A DNA stretch of 28,330 nt, taken from positions 1 to 28,330 of IMG/VR virus record IMGVR_UViG_3300025694_000023. One strand, 5' to 3'. Shown here one piece after another: positions 7,977 to 18,268 of this stretch. Both the position numbers and the translations under genes were made by a program. The stretch comes from a virus. Numbering within the stretch: position 1 is the first letter of the stretch; every line of letters starts with the position of its first letter. A model generated the notes under the pieces. That model saw only the letters and a list, made by a program, of their open reading frames with translations, did no database searches and was not told the origin of the DNA.

Positions 7977-9137
7977 ATGGCAGGATTATTTCAAAAAACA
8001 CAAGAAGCATATTACCAACAAAGTCAAAGTACTTTTAGTACAGAGCCAAATGGTAGTCAACGAGCGTTTACTTTAACAACTGTTTTCTTTCCTAGCATAC
8101 CAAGTGCTAAGACAGATATCAGAGTTTTTGTTAACAGCGTTGAAATAGATACTGATAATTATAGTTACGATGGATCTACGGGTGTAATAACTTTTTCAGG
8201 TAATACAAACAACACTAATGAGCTTGAAAGTAATGGAGCACCAAAAGCAAATGCTACATTAAGAGTACAAGAAAGAGCATTAGGTGAAAGCTTTGGTACA
8301 TATCAATACGTTTCATTAGATGATGTTGTAAATAACTTTTTAATAGCTTATGTAGGTGAAAACAAAGTAATACCAAAAGTAAAAAGAACAGATGTTTTAT
8401 TTCATGCTAGAAGAGGTTTAGCTGAGTTTAGTTATGACACTTTAAAATCTAGAAAATCACAAGAAATAGATGTGCCACCATCTCTTATAATACCTCTACC
8501 TCATGATTATGTTAATTATGTTGGTTTACAATTAGTTGATGGACAAGGTATATATAAAAGATTATACCCTACAAGATATACAAATAACCCCACATCTTTA
8601 TTACAAGATGATAATTACGATTATCTATTTGATGGTGATGGCAATGCTTTAACAAAATCACCTTCAGAAGCATGGAATAAATTTAAAGAAGCAAACAACA
8701 CAGGTACAGAAACAACATCAAGATCATTGAATCTTAGTGACGACACAGATATAGAATTTAGGTTTAATGAAGGTAAACGATATGGAATATCACCAGAGTT
8801 TGCACAGGATAACGGTACTTTTTATATTGATGAGGTACAAGGTAGAATACACTTAAGTGGTGATTGTAGTGGCCATCATTTAGTTATTAATTATATATCA
8901 GACACATTAGGAACTGATGGTGAAATGCAAATACATAAGTTTGCTGAAGAAGCTTTATATAAACATATAGCATATGCAATAGCTAGCACACACACTTCAG
9001 TTCAACCAACATACGTTGCTTTATTAAAAAAAGAAAGATTTGCAGCACTACGTAATGCTAAAATAAGATTATCAAATCTTAAATCAGAGGAGTTAGCTCA
9101 GATAATGAGAAACAAATCTAAATGGATTAAACGCTAA
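7977..9137 (+). CDS. Tail connector / tubular-type protein with N-terminal beta domain
   Basis: This 386-aa protein appears to have two parts. Residues about 15-105 read as a beta domain (RAFTLTTVFFPSIPSA, DIRVFVNSVEIDTDNYSY, GVITFSG, then LRVQERAL). That pattern resembles the beta module at the start of T7-like tail fibre proteins. The rest (about 110-386) has VSLDDVVNNFLIAYVG, DVLFHARRGLAEFSYDTLKS and IIPLPHDYVNYVGLQLVDG, a segment style I associate with connector or ring proteins of Bacteroidetes and marine podoviruses. It ends in a basic helical tail (RFAALRNAKIRLSNLK). It starts four bases after the previous gene and is followed six bases later by the giant tail protein. A ring at the head-tail interface is the best guess; the family is inferred. 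Confidence 0.62.
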   Translation: MAGLFQKTQEAYYQQSQSTFSTEPNGSQRAFTLTTVFFPSIPSAKTDIRVFVNSVEIDTDNYSYDGSTGVITFSGNTNNTNELESNGAPKANATLRVQERALGESFGTYQYVSLDDVVNNFLIAYVGENKVIPKVKRTDVLFHARRGLAEFSYDTLKSRKSQEIDVPPSLIIPLPHDYVNYVGLQLVDGQGIYKRLYPTRYTNNPTSLLQDDNYDYLFDGDGNALTKSPSEAWNKFKEANNTGTETTSRSLNLSDDTDIEFRFNEGKRYGISPEFAQDNGTFYIDEVQGRIHLSGDCSGHHLVINYISDTLGTDGEMQIHKFAEEALYKHIAYAIASTHTSVQPTYVALLKKERFAALRNAKIRLSNLKSEELAQIMRNKSKWIKR

Positions 9138-9143
9138 TAGAAT

Positions 9144-12100
9144 ATGCCAGAGTTTAGACGAGAATTTTTAAAATCCAAGATGAATAAAGACTTGGATGAA
9201 AGACTAGTACCACCAGGTGAATACAGAGACGCCTTAAACATTGAAGTTTCAACATCAGAAACTTCTGATGCTTTTGCTATAGAAGCGTCAAATGGTAATT
9301 CTAAAATAACAGCATCAACAGTCTTTGATGGCTACACTAACCCTAAATGTATTGGAGCAGCGAGAGATACGGAGAATAACAAGATATATTGGTTTGTTAC
9401 GTCTGATAATAAAGATGCTATATTAGAATACGACGCAAACTCAAGCGTAGTATCACCTGTTGCTGTTGCTGTTAAGGCAACTAGCGATGTTTTTAAGTTT
9501 AGTGAAAACTTTTTAATAACAGGTATAAACATAATTGATGATCTATTATTCTTTACTGACGACAACTCTGAACCAAAAAAATTAAATATAAATAGATTTA
9601 AAGCAGCTACTAATGGTGACTTTGATACGCATACACAAATATATGGTGGTAATTTATTGGAAGAACATGTTACTACAATAAAGAAATATCCTAAGTCTTC
9701 ACCAAATTTATCTATAAAAAGAACATTAAGAGATGGTATAGTTGATTCAACTTTTATAGATACAGATGGAGATAAGTTTGTTGAAGCTGATGAGTCAACA
9801 ACACCAAAAGCTATAGGTAGTGAGATTGTTTTAGTTTTGTCAGGTCAACCAGATTATAAAGAAAATGACATATTAAAGGTTACAACAACTGATAACTCAA
9901 CTGTATATACAGCAAGAGTTAGCATTAAGTCTATAGATGATATAAGCAGCACTAGTCAAACAATAACAGTTATATTATTATCAACGTCAGATGAAATGTT
10001 AAGCTCTGATAAACAATTGTGGAACATTGAGCTTGAAGAAGGTGATTCGTTTTTTCAAGATAAGTTTCCTAGGTTCGCGTATAGGTGGAAATATAACGAT
10101 GGTGAGTATTCTGCATTTTCACCTTTTACAGGTGTAGCGTTTATACCTGATGACGAAGATTTTATATACAACATGGAAGAAGGCCATAATGTTAATATGG
10201 TTAACAACGTTAGAAAAATTACTTTAAATACTTTTGACACGTTACCAGCTGATGTAATAGAAGTTGATGTTTTATATAAAGAATCTAACGCCGCTAATAT
10301 TTATTTAGTTTCTACATTAAAAAATAAAGAAAAGTCTATAACAATCACGTCTGAACAAATAGAAAAAACTATTGAATCAAATCAATCATTAAGACCTTAT
10401 GATAATGTACCACGTAAAGCTAAAGCGCAAGAGATTACAGCTGGTAGATTAATGTATGGTAACTACCTTCAAAACAATACATTTAGAGAAGCTGTTAAAA
10501 TAAAATTAACAAATACGCCTACAGAGGTTGATAGGGACTCACCTCAACCATCTGCTAAAAGCTTACGAACATATCAAGTTGGTGTTGTTTACTTAGACGA
10601 GTTTGGTAGACAGTCACCTGTTTTTACTGGCACAGATAGTTCTTTAAAATTAGATGGAACGTACGCCGATAAAAAGAATACGTTAAAAGCAAAGATTAAT
10701 TCTGATGCACCATCTTGGGCAACTCATTATAAGTATTACATAAAAGAAAATTCAAACGAGTATTATAACGTTATAATGGACAGGTTTTATGAGGGTGAAG
10801 AAGATAACTTCTGGTTAAGTTTTCCATCATCAGAAAGAAACAAGCTAACAGAAGATGATTACTTGATACTTAAAAAACAAAACGGTAAAAACGTTGCGTT
10901 TGATCCAGATGAATATGGTTTTAAATCTAAGAAATATAAAATATTAGACATACAAAACAGTCCACCAGAATTTATAGCAAAGAAAAAAGAGTTAGTTGGT
11001 GAATTATCTGATGCTAGTACATTATTTCCAAATACATTAGTTGGTCATCCACGTGAAGGTTTTAGAACGTTTAGAGTTGCTGGTGATAAAATAGGTATTG
11101 ATGATAGCGAGTTAAGAGATTTAGCTAGTAACGATAACTTCTTTAATCAAAATAAGTTTATACGTATTACAGACATAACAGACGTGCGTGCTAGTAATTA
11201 TTATCAAATAGAAAAGGTAACTAAGTTTGATAATAGTGGTGGTAGTGATTTTAATGACGCTGATGATTACTATGAGTTTACGTTAGTAAAAAAGTTTGGT
11301 GCTGATGTTAACTGGGTAGGTACAAAGGATAGCAGAGTTAGTGGTTTAAAGTTACAGTTATTTTCTGAAGAAGTAATAATACAAAACGAAGAGTTTTCGG
11401 GTAGATTTTTTGTAAAGCTAAAACGTGATGATGTTATAGCAGAGAATATATTTGGTGGACCATCTGATGAGTTTGATCAAGTGGCTGAAGCTAAATTTAA
11501 ATTGTTTGACTTTAACGACAGTAAGGCTGCTACTAAAACATTAACATCTAAACAGGCTGATACTAACATACTATATATAGATGATGCAAGAAGAAGTGAT
11601 TTTGCTGGTGCTGGTTTTGTTATAGAACATGACTTAGATAAAAGCGGTAACAAGCCAACGGGTGATTTGGCAGCTGGCACAGCAGCATTTACTGTCAAAG
11701 GAGCTAACGGTAAATTTGTAGAAGAAAATACAGTTGTTGGTCCTAAAAAAGGTAATAACAGATTAACGCTACGTTATATAGATTACGGCGATGATAGAAA
11801 AAATTCAGATACTACAGCGCCAAAAGAAAGAGACTTTACAGCAAGAGACGATGAGAATAAAAGAATAACAGGTCAAACTGACTTTCAGTTTCATGAAATG
11901 CTACGTGGACAAAAGGGAATATATTTATCTTTTGCCGGTGATCCTAATCAACATAGGATAAGAATTAGAAGTATAAAATTAAGCTCTGTAAGAAACTTTA
12001 ACTCTACAAGGAGGCATGCTAGTAGTGCAAATAGAGGTATAAGATATGATATAGTTTTAGAATCACCAATTGTATGGGGACCATTAGCATCACAAACTGG

Positions 12101-15100
12101 TGGTACTGATGGTGGTAACTTACGTGTAGATGGTTTAGGTACTGGCCAAGTGTTTCCAATAAGAAAAAGACTTAATTATGCTACAATAAAGCTATGGAGA
12201 AAAAGGACTAATCAAGTTCAAAAGAAAACTGGTAACCCTGCTGTGTGGGAAACAGAACCAAAACCTTCTATAGTTGATCTTGATTTATATTACGAGGCAA
12301 GTGACGCTTACGCAATAGCAGACCATGGTACCGAGCAAAACCTAGGTAACAATAGAAACGGCAGTAAGATATGGTATAACTGTTTTAGTTTTGGTAACGG
12401 TGTTGAATCAGATCGAATTAGAGATGACTTTAATGGCATACGTTTTGATAAAGGTGCTACCGCATCAGCAACACTTGATGAGCCTTTTGCAGAAGAAAGA
12501 AGAAAATCAAGCATAATATACTCAGGTGTATTTAACTCTACAAGTGGTGTTAATAAACTAAATCAATTTATACAAGCAGAAAAAATAACAAAAGATTTAA
12601 ATGATGCGTATGGCTCTATACAGAAGCTGCATAGTAGAGATAATGACATTACCGTTTTATGTGAGGATAAAGTATTAAAAGTACTAGCTAATAAAGATGC
12701 TATATTTGAAGCAGACGGTGACTCTAGATTAGTGTCAACAAATAATGTTTTAGGTCAAGCAGTACCTTACGCTGGTGACTTTGGTATAAGTAAAAATCCA
12801 GAATCATTTGCTGACTTTAGCTTTAGAAGCTATTTCTCTGATAAAGATCGAGGTAAAGTGTTAAGATTATCAATTGATGGTTTAACTGATATCTCTGGTA
12901 AAGGTATGGGTGATTACTTTAGTGATAACTTATCGTTAGCTGATACTGTTATTGGTAATTACAACGAAGATAATAATAGCTATAACATAACATTAAATAA
13001 TGACACTGTTAGTTTTAAAGAGGCTGTAGACGGTTGGCCAAGTAGAAAGTCTTACATACCAGAATATGGTATATCACTTAACAATACTTACTACACGTTT
13101 AACAACGGTGATCTTTATGAACACACTAATGACGTTAATAAGAATACATTTTATGGGGCTGCACAAGCAGACTCAACCATAGACGTTCTATTTAATGAAA
13201 ATAGAAACGCTATAAAGAAATTTAAAACGCTAAATTACGAAGGTGATAGTGGCTGGGTAGCAGATGAAATAACAACAGATCAAGAGACTGGCGCTGACGT
13301 TAGTTTTAAAGCAAAGGAAAACAAGTACTTTGCACATATGAAACATGTTAAGAAACATAAAGTTACAATTGACATAGGTAACAGTGATGGCGGTAATATA
13401 ATAATACCTGATGGTCAAAACATTAATATACTACCTGGTGCAACAGCTTCAACCTCATTTACATTTATTGTGAAACCAAAATCAGGTTATAAGTTTGATT
13501 CAGCGTTTACATTTGGAAGTTTTAATGAAAATTATTTAGTACCTCATCTCACAGAAGCATCAATAAATTCAGATGGTAATATGGTTATTGCTACGCAATT
13601 AAGTAGCTTTAAAATGATACCTGAAAATATTGAATTAGATTTACCACTTGTAACGTCAGGTAAAATATCTACTAACTCATTTACTTTAGCTGGTACGTTC
13701 AATAAGACAATACAAAATTCTTCTGTAAATGACATTAATGGTGGTGGTACTATATCAGCAGGCGCAGCAGATGGTTCGTCATGGACTACTTCTGGTACTA
13801 GTAATACAAGTACAACTTTAATGAATATATTAGTTACGCCTCACTCTAACCACGAATTTACAGATGATAATCTACCACAACTAATTGTGACTGGTGAAAT
13901 TAATGATAACTACGAAATAACTGGACCTACAGCTCAAGCCAACGGTTATACATTTAAAGTTGTTGGGTCAAGGGTTAATAAAAATCTTACAGCAGAAAAT
14001 ATTAAATTAATATCTAAACCAAATAAAGCTGTTAGTCTTGAGACTAATGCTATATGGGGCGCAGATATATCACAAGAAGATTTTGCTAAGGATGAAGAAG
14101 AAAGAGAGATAATAGTTAGAGGATCTGTTGGCGCACAAGTTTTGTTAGGAGCAAGTATTGTATCTTCAACAGGTACTGACCTTGCTATTAATATATTAAA
14201 CGGTAGTGGCTTTTCAACAGGTCAAAAGACGTTAACAATAGGTGATAACGGTGAAGCAAAAGCAATAATAAAGGTAACAGCTAACGGCACAAGTGGAAGA
14301 CGAAACGTGTTTATATTACTTAGCGAAACTACAGGTTACGTAATAACAGATGAGTTTGATAACTCTGATGGCGCAGATGATTCTAAAGTATTATACACTA
14401 TACCGCAGACATTGTTAGTACATATTAGTGGTTTTATGTTAGTAGCAGCGTCTCTAACGCCGCATAGTTCTTTTGGTTCACTACCAGCTGGACCAGCAAA
14501 CAGTACGCAGCATACCCTAAGCTTAACAAACAATTCAATAATAGGTACAAGTGTAGGTACAGGTGTACAAATGCATAACGTGGCTGCTTCTACTAGTCCA
14601 ATGCGACTACCTGCTAATACAGAGTTTCCTACAGAAAACAATATATTCGAGCAGACGTTTTCTCTTGCAAGAGATAATTCCGGTGACAGTGATAGTAGAA
14701 TTGTTAAAGTAGATGACCTTGATATAGAAAATGACTTCTTAAAAACTGATGGTACAAACGCTTATGATTCTAGCACCGGTAATCTTATATTAGCTAACGG
14801 TAGTATATTACAAGTTATTGATCATAGATATGGTGTTATTGGTAGTGGTGGTAGAGGCGCTATAATTATACAATTTGAAATACTTAAATATGGTACAGCT
14901 GATGACTACGTTGTTTTAAAAACACAGAACGTACTTAATTTATCTCAAAATGTTGGTGGCTCAGGTTCTACAGTGTCAACAGTAACTTTAACTGGAAATC
15001 CAACTACTTATATAGCTGCTGATATAGATGAAAGAGCTGGTAATGTATTTGCTACAAAAGCAAATAACGATCCGATAACGTTTCAGTATATTGTTACGTT

Positions 15101-15341
15101 TACAGCCGCAGCAGCGGGTAGGTTTGTTGATGAGTTTCAGGTAACATATAGTTCACTAAGTTCAAACATAGATAACAATACATCAGATGCATATCTTTTG
15201 TTAGAAAGTGGATCAGGTGATAAGTTTGGTAGAATAAAAGAAGGTGATACAGCAATAGCTAACTTTAAAGTATTAGCTGATGGAGCAATAACAGGTGGCA
15301 CAGCAGCAAGTGCAACGGTAGCAGTAAGTTTATTAAATTAA
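9144..15341 (+). CDS. Giant tail nozzle / DNA-stabilisation-type protein, 2065 aa
   Basis: The N-terminus (MPEFRREFLKSKMNKDLDE, then VPPGEYRDALNIEVSTSE) has the pattern of podoviral tail hub proteins annotated as stabilisation or nozzle proteins (P22 gp10 style), which close the tail and hold packaged DNA. Residues about 70-150 (KIYWFVTSD, AILEYDANSS, LLFFTDDNSEPKKLNI) suggest beta-propeller blades. The middle (about 430-1250) is long and mixed, with a conserved-looking RAKAQEITAGRLMYGNYLQN-type stretch near residue 430. From about 1430 the protein becomes beta-rich and Thr/Ser/Asn/Gly-rich. Two related units are visible (about 1441-1501 and 1561-1626), each with a hydrophobic-Pro start, N-x-N-Y or N-D-N-Y, and an ENIxL end. 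It is much longer than P22 gp10, so the C-terminal half may be a fused receptor-binding or surface module. No enzymatic motif was seen. Confidence 0.75.
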   Translation: MPEFRREFLKSKMNKDLDERLVPPGEYRDALNIEVSTSETSDAFAIEASNGNSKITASTVFDGYTNPKCIGAARDTENNKIYWFVTSDNKDAILEYDANSSVVSPVAVAVKATSDVFKFSENFLITGINIIDDLLFFTDDNSEPKKLNINRFKAATNGDFDTHTQIYGGNLLEEHVTTIKKYPKSSPNLSIKRTLRDGIVDSTFIDTDGDKFVEADESTTPKAIGSEIVLVLSGQPDYKENDILKVTTTDNSTVYTARVSIKSIDDISSTSQTITVILLSTSDEMLSSDKQLWNIELEEGDSFFQDKFPRFAYRWKYNDGEYSAFSPFTGVAFIPDDEDFIYNMEEGHNVNMVNNVRKITLNTFDTLPADVIEVDVLYKESNAANIYLVSTLKNKEKSITITSEQIEKTIESNQSLRPYDNVPRKAKAQEITAGRLMYGNYLQNNTFREAVKIKLTNTPTEVDRDSPQPSAKSLRTYQVGVVYLDEFGRQSPVFTGTDSSLKLDGTYADKKNTLKAKINSDAPSWATHYKYYIKENSNEYYNVIMDRFYEGEEDNFWLSFPSSERNKLTEDDYLILKKQNGKNVAFDPDEYGFKSKKYKILDIQNSPPEFIAKKKELVGELSDASTLFPNTLVGHPREGFRTFRVAGDKIGIDDSELRDLASNDNFFNQNKFIRITDITDVRASNYYQIEKVTKFDNSGGSDFNDADDYYEFTLVKKFGADVNWVGTKDSRVSGLKLQLFSEEVIIQNEEFSGRFFVKLKRDDVIAENIFGGPSDEFDQVAEAKFKLFDFNDSKAATKTLTSKQADTNILYIDDARRSDFAGAGFVIEHDLDKSGNKPTGDLAAGTAAFTVKGANGKFVEENTVVGPKKGNNRLTLRYIDYGDDRKNSDTTAPKERDFTARDDENKRITGQTDFQFHEMLRGQKGIYLSFAGDPNQHRIRIRSIKLSSVRNFNSTRRHASSANRGIRYDIVLESPIVWGPLASQTGGTDGGNLRVDGLGTGQVFPIRKRLNYATIKLWRKRTNQVQKKTGNPAVWETEPKPSIVDLDLYYEASDAYAIADHGTEQNLGNNRNGSKIWYNCFSFGNGVESDRIRDDFNGIRFDKGATASATLDEPFAEERRKSSIIYSGVFNSTSGVNKLNQFIQAEKITKDLNDAYGSIQKLHSRDNDITVLCEDKVLKVLANKDAIFEADGDSRLVSTNNVLGQAVPYAGDFGISKNPESFADFSFRSYFSDKDRGKVLRLSIDGLTDISGKGMGDYFSDNLSLADTVIGNYNEDNNSYNITLNNDTVSFKEAVDGWPSRKSYIPEYGISLNNTYYTFNNGDLYEHTNDVNKNTFYGAAQADSTIDVLFNENRNAIKKFKTLNYEGDSGWVADEITTDQETGADVSFKAKENKYFAHMKHVKKHKVTIDIGNSDGGNIIIPDGQNINILPGATASTSFTFIVKPKSGYKFDSAFTFGSFNENYLVPHLTEASINSDGNMVIATQLSSFKMIPENIELDLPLVTSGKISTNSFTLAGTFNKTIQNSSVNDINGGGTISAGAADGSSWTTSGTSNTSTTLMNILVTPHSNHEFTDDNLPQLIVTGEINDNYEITGPTAQANGYTFKVVGSRVNKNLTAENIKLISKPNKAVSLETNAIWGADISQEDFAKDEEEREIIVRGSVGAQVLLGASIVSSTGTDLAINILNGSGFSTGQKTLTIGDNGEAKAIIKVTANGTSGRRNVFILLSETTGYVITDEFDNSDGADDSKVLYTIPQTLLVHISGFMLVAASLTPHSSFGSLPAGPANSTQHTLSLTNNSIIGTSVGTGVQMHNVAASTSPMRLPANTEFPTENNIFEQTFSLARDNSGDSDSRIVKVDDLDIENDFLKTDGTNAYDSSTGNLILANGSILQVIDHRYGVIGSGGRGAIIIQFEILKYGTADDYVVLKTQNVLNLSQNVGGSGSTVSTVTLTGNPTTYIAADIDERAGNVFATKANNDPITFQYIVTFTAAAAGRFVDEFQVTYSSLSSNIDNNTSDAYLLLESGSGDKFGRIKEGDTAIANFKVLADGAITGGTAASATVAVSLLN

Positions 15342-15347
15342 AAAATT

Positions 15348-15851
15348 ATGAGTGCAACAATATCATTTAGTGAAATACCAGCAGACATAGAAGCAAAAAG
15401 CTCAGCTGGTTATAGCAGTTTTGACGTAGACGATAGAGCATATGATCTATTGTATGTTTCAGATATATCATCTGGTAGCATGGCTACACCTCATTTATGC
15501 GGTGCTATTATAGCAAAAAGTACTACTGTATTAACTATAGACACAAGTGTATACGGTACGGCAACTTATAATGCCACGTTAAATGAACATGCAATAGATT
15601 TAAAAGATGTGGTTAATATTGGTTTAGGCATATCAACAGCTAACAGTAGCGAGTGGGACAGTGGGTCTTGGCCTTTTACCGTCACAGGCGCAAGAGGTAA
15701 CCATTACTTTTTTGTGGTTAAAGATAAAGTAGCACAAAGCAATGGCTTACTAGGTTATTACATGCAAGTTAAGATGCGACTAACACCTGGTAGCAGTAAA
15801 AAGACTGAATTATTCGCTGTAGGTAGCGAGATATTTGAAAGTAGTAAATAA
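15348..15851 (+). CDS. Small beta-rich virion protein, unrecognised
   Basis: I do not recognise a family. The 167-aa product reads as a beta-rich globular protein (MSATISFSEIPADIEA, VTGARGNHYFFVVKDK, GLLGYYMQVKMRLTP), with no signal peptide, coiled coil or membrane segment. It starts six bases after the giant tail protein and lies just before the internal-core type genes. A tail accessory, fibre or virion-surface role is the simplest guess from context. Codon use is like that of its neighbours. Confidence 0.6.
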   Translation: MSATISFSEIPADIEAKSSAGYSSFDVDDRAYDLLYVSDISSGSMATPHLCGAIIAKSTTVLTIDTSVYGTATYNATLNEHAIDLKDVVNIGLGISTANSSEWDSGSWPFTVTGARGNHYFFVVKDKVAQSNGLLGYYMQVKMRLTPGSSKKTELFAVGSEIFESSK

Positions 15852-15877
15852 AACAAAATTAATGTAATTATAATAAC

Positions 15878-16639
15878 ATGAGTGAACAAACTAGAGCGCT
15901 GAATCAAGCAATGGGTGCAATTCCTATTTCAAGACAAGGAAATATTCTTTCAAACATTGCAGACTTAAATCAACAAGTTGCTGATCGAGGTGGTGTTGAT
16001 AAAATATATGGTACAGAAAAAGAAAACAAAACAAGTATGTTAGGAGATTTATCAAGTGGACAAGTAGGAGCAATAGGCCAAGGCATTGGAGGTCTAGCTA
16101 GTATAGCATCTAGTATAGTAGGTGGAAGAGCTAGAAGACAAGAACAGGCACAAGCTAGAGATGCGTACAGAAACAGGATGTCGTCGTTTGAACAAATGAA
16201 TTATTATGGTAGTCAACCAATAAACCCATTTGCAAACCTTACTGTTAATCAATTACAAGCTCAATTTCAAGCAAGACAACAACAACAAATGGCAGCCAAC
16301 ACAATGGCACAACTTAGAGGCGCAGCGGGTGGATCAGGTATAGCCGGTTTAGCTCAAACATTATCACAGCAGCAACAAGGCAACCTAGCACAAATAGCTG
16401 GTGGTATAGGTCAGCAAGAAGCTACAAACCAAATAAATATAGCTCAGGGTGAAAACATTAGATTTCAAGCACAACAAGCAGCTGAACAAAGAGTAAGAGA
16501 TAAAAACGAAACCTTATTAGCGTTAGCAACACAGAGAAAAGCAATAGCTGATCAAGCAAGAAAAGACGCTACAGAAGCATTAGTCGGTGGTATAGGTAAC
16601 GTAGCAGGAGCAGCGTTAAGTTTTGTAGGCGCAGGTTAA
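15878..16639 (+). CDS. Internal core / DNA-ejection protein, T7 gp14-like
   Basis: The 253-aa product is Gln/Ala/Gly rich. A hydrophobic Gly/Ala/Ile segment lies near residues 67-83 (GIGGLASIASSIVGG) and a second at the extreme C-terminus (about 234-253, GGIGNVAGAALSFVGAG). Between them are long Gln-rich helices (QLQAQFQARQQQQMAAN) and a Gly turn (LRGAAGGSGIAG) that recalls the 'GESGLEGSSM' turn of T7 gp14. Proteins of this shape are carried inside the capsid and inserted in the host envelope on infection to build the ejection channel. It is the first of three consecutive genes in the T7 gp14-gp15-gp16 order. Homology is inferred from composition and order. Confidence 0.66.
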   Translation: MSEQTRALNQAMGAIPISRQGNILSNIADLNQQVADRGGVDKIYGTEKENKTSMLGDLSSGQVGAIGQGIGGLASIASSIVGGRARRQEQAQARDAYRNRMSSFEQMNYYGSQPINPFANLTVNQLQAQFQARQQQQMAANTMAQLRGAAGGSGIAGLAQTLSQQQQGNLAQIAGGIGQQEATNQINIAQGENIRFQAQQAAEQRVRDKNETLLALATQRKAIADQARKDATEALVGGIGNVAGAALSFVGAG

Positions 16640-16650
16640 AATAAAAAGAT

Positions 16651-18267
16651 ATGGCATTAGAATCAACGAGTATATTATTACAACAGCAAAAAGCATTAGG
16701 TGATGCTAACAAGTTTGTAGACTATAGCGAAACTATTAATAAAACTTTAGGCAAAGCTATAGAAAAAGAAGTAGAAATACGTAAGAAAGCAGAAGATACA
16801 TACTCTGAAACTATGACAGCGTATGAAATAGAGAGGCTACAAACAGATGAGTATCCAGAAGACTGGGGACCACAAATGACAGCTGAGTTAAGTAAACAAA
16901 AACAAGAGTATGCTGAGGCCGCACAAATTGTTAAGACAACAAGAGATAAGACAAGTAAAGAGTATATCGATGCTGTAGCTAAAATGTCTAAGTTAAAGGT
17001 AGGCATGTCTGGCATGAGAACCAAAATAGGCTTGTGGAAAGAAAACGCGAGAGAGTTTGCTCAGTTAGCTGAAGAAGGAGCTATAACAGAAGGTTTAAGT
17101 GTAAACGAAAGAAATAAACTACTTGGTTACAATAACTCTAAAAATACAAAACCAGTTTTTAGAGATGGTAGGTTTGGTGTTGAATACAATTGGATTGATA
17201 AAGATGGTAACCCACAAACTAGCACAGCTTACGAAGGTGAAGAGCCTAGAGTTGTTGCACCTGCAACAAAAGAAATAGAAGCTATGAATGCTAAATATAA
17301 CGATGCTGTTAAGCTTATAGGTGAGGGTAAATGGAACGAAACAGCATGGACACAAGACGTTAGAAACTTCACTAACACATTAAACTTTGATCAGTTAAGA
17401 AGTTTTGCCGGTGATTTTGAATCGGTAAATGGCTTACAAACATTTGATGATATAGAGTTTGTAAAAACAAGACAAGAACAATACGAAAAAACAAATCCTG
17501 ATTCTGATTTTGGCAAGTGGTGGCAAGACCCTGCTAATAAAGGTGAATTAAAAGAAGGTATAACTCAGTTTTTTAAAGACACATATTTACCTAAATTTAG
17601 AGCTTTTAAAGTAGAGCAAGAGGCAACGGGCAGAAGAAACCAAGCTTACAATAGAGCTTTAGGTGGTGATAAAAACGCATTTAATGTATATAAAACAATG
17701 CAAATAAATGATGATGTTAGAAGGATGCTTAGTAGCCATAACGTGCCAAATGGTGAAGATGGTAAACTGTATATAAGTCAAATAGAGACTGTATTTAATG
17801 GTGCTGGTTTAGTTGATGCAGACGGTGCACCACTTAACATTGGATTTATACCTGCAAGTATGGATACAAAAGGTGTAGATGTTACAACAGGCGGATACGA
17901 AGATGTTGTTAGCTTAGTAGAACAAGCAAGAAAAACTGGTAGATACGATGCAAACATAAGAGGTGATGAAGCAGGTAGATTTAAACAATCAATATATGAT
18001 GTAGACTCTTTAAAGGCTGGTGATTCTATAGTTATATACCCAAGTGAAATAAGAACAGCTGGTGACGAACAAACAACTAGAGAACAAAGAGCTAAATATA
18101 AACCTTCAGTTATAACGATACCAGCAGGTTTAAACAGTAGGCGATCAATAGAAGCTTTCTTTAGAAAAGCTTACAGAGACTCTTTTGAAAATATGATTGT
18201 TGATGACGCATACATATCAGGACAAGGTGACGGCACAACGCCAGATAATCCACTAGTAACAGAATAA
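16651..18267 (+). CDS. Internal virion protein, T7 gp15-like by position
   Basis: The 538-aa product is polar and mostly helical. The N-terminal third has long charged helices (KAIEKEVEIRKKAEDTYSE, AELSKQKQEYAEAAQIVK). A short beta-like insert (FRDGRFGVEYNWIDKDGNPQ) follows near residue 170-190. The rest is mixed helix with NGEDGKLYISQIETVF and a late VITIPAGLNSRRSIEAFFRK. No signal peptide, membrane segment or catalytic motif is visible. It lies 11 bases after the gp14-like gene and one base before the giant gp16-like gene. This tight block suggests a virion-internal tube or ejection component. I would not claim homology to T7 gp15 without a profile search. Confidence 0.6.
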   Translation: MALESTSILLQQQKALGDANKFVDYSETINKTLGKAIEKEVEIRKKAEDTYSETMTAYEIERLQTDEYPEDWGPQMTAELSKQKQEYAEAAQIVKTTRDKTSKEYIDAVAKMSKLKVGMSGMRTKIGLWKENAREFAQLAEEGAITEGLSVNERNKLLGYNNSKNTKPVFRDGRFGVEYNWIDKDGNPQTSTAYEGEEPRVVAPATKEIEAMNAKYNDAVKLIGEGKWNETAWTQDVRNFTNTLNFDQLRSFAGDFESVNGLQTFDDIEFVKTRQEQYEKTNPDSDFGKWWQDPANKGELKEGITQFFKDTYLPKFRAFKVEQEATGRRNQAYNRALGGDKNAFNVYKTMQINDDVRRMLSSHNVPNGEDGKLYISQIETVFNGAGLVDADGAPLNIGFIPASMDTKGVDVTTGGYEDVVSLVEQARKTGRYDANIRGDEAGRFKQSIYDVDSLKAGDSIVIYPSEIRTAGDEQTTREQRAKYKPSVITIPAGLNSRRSIEAFFRKAYRDSFENMIVDDAYISGQGDGTTPDNPLVTE

Positions 18268-18268
18268 A

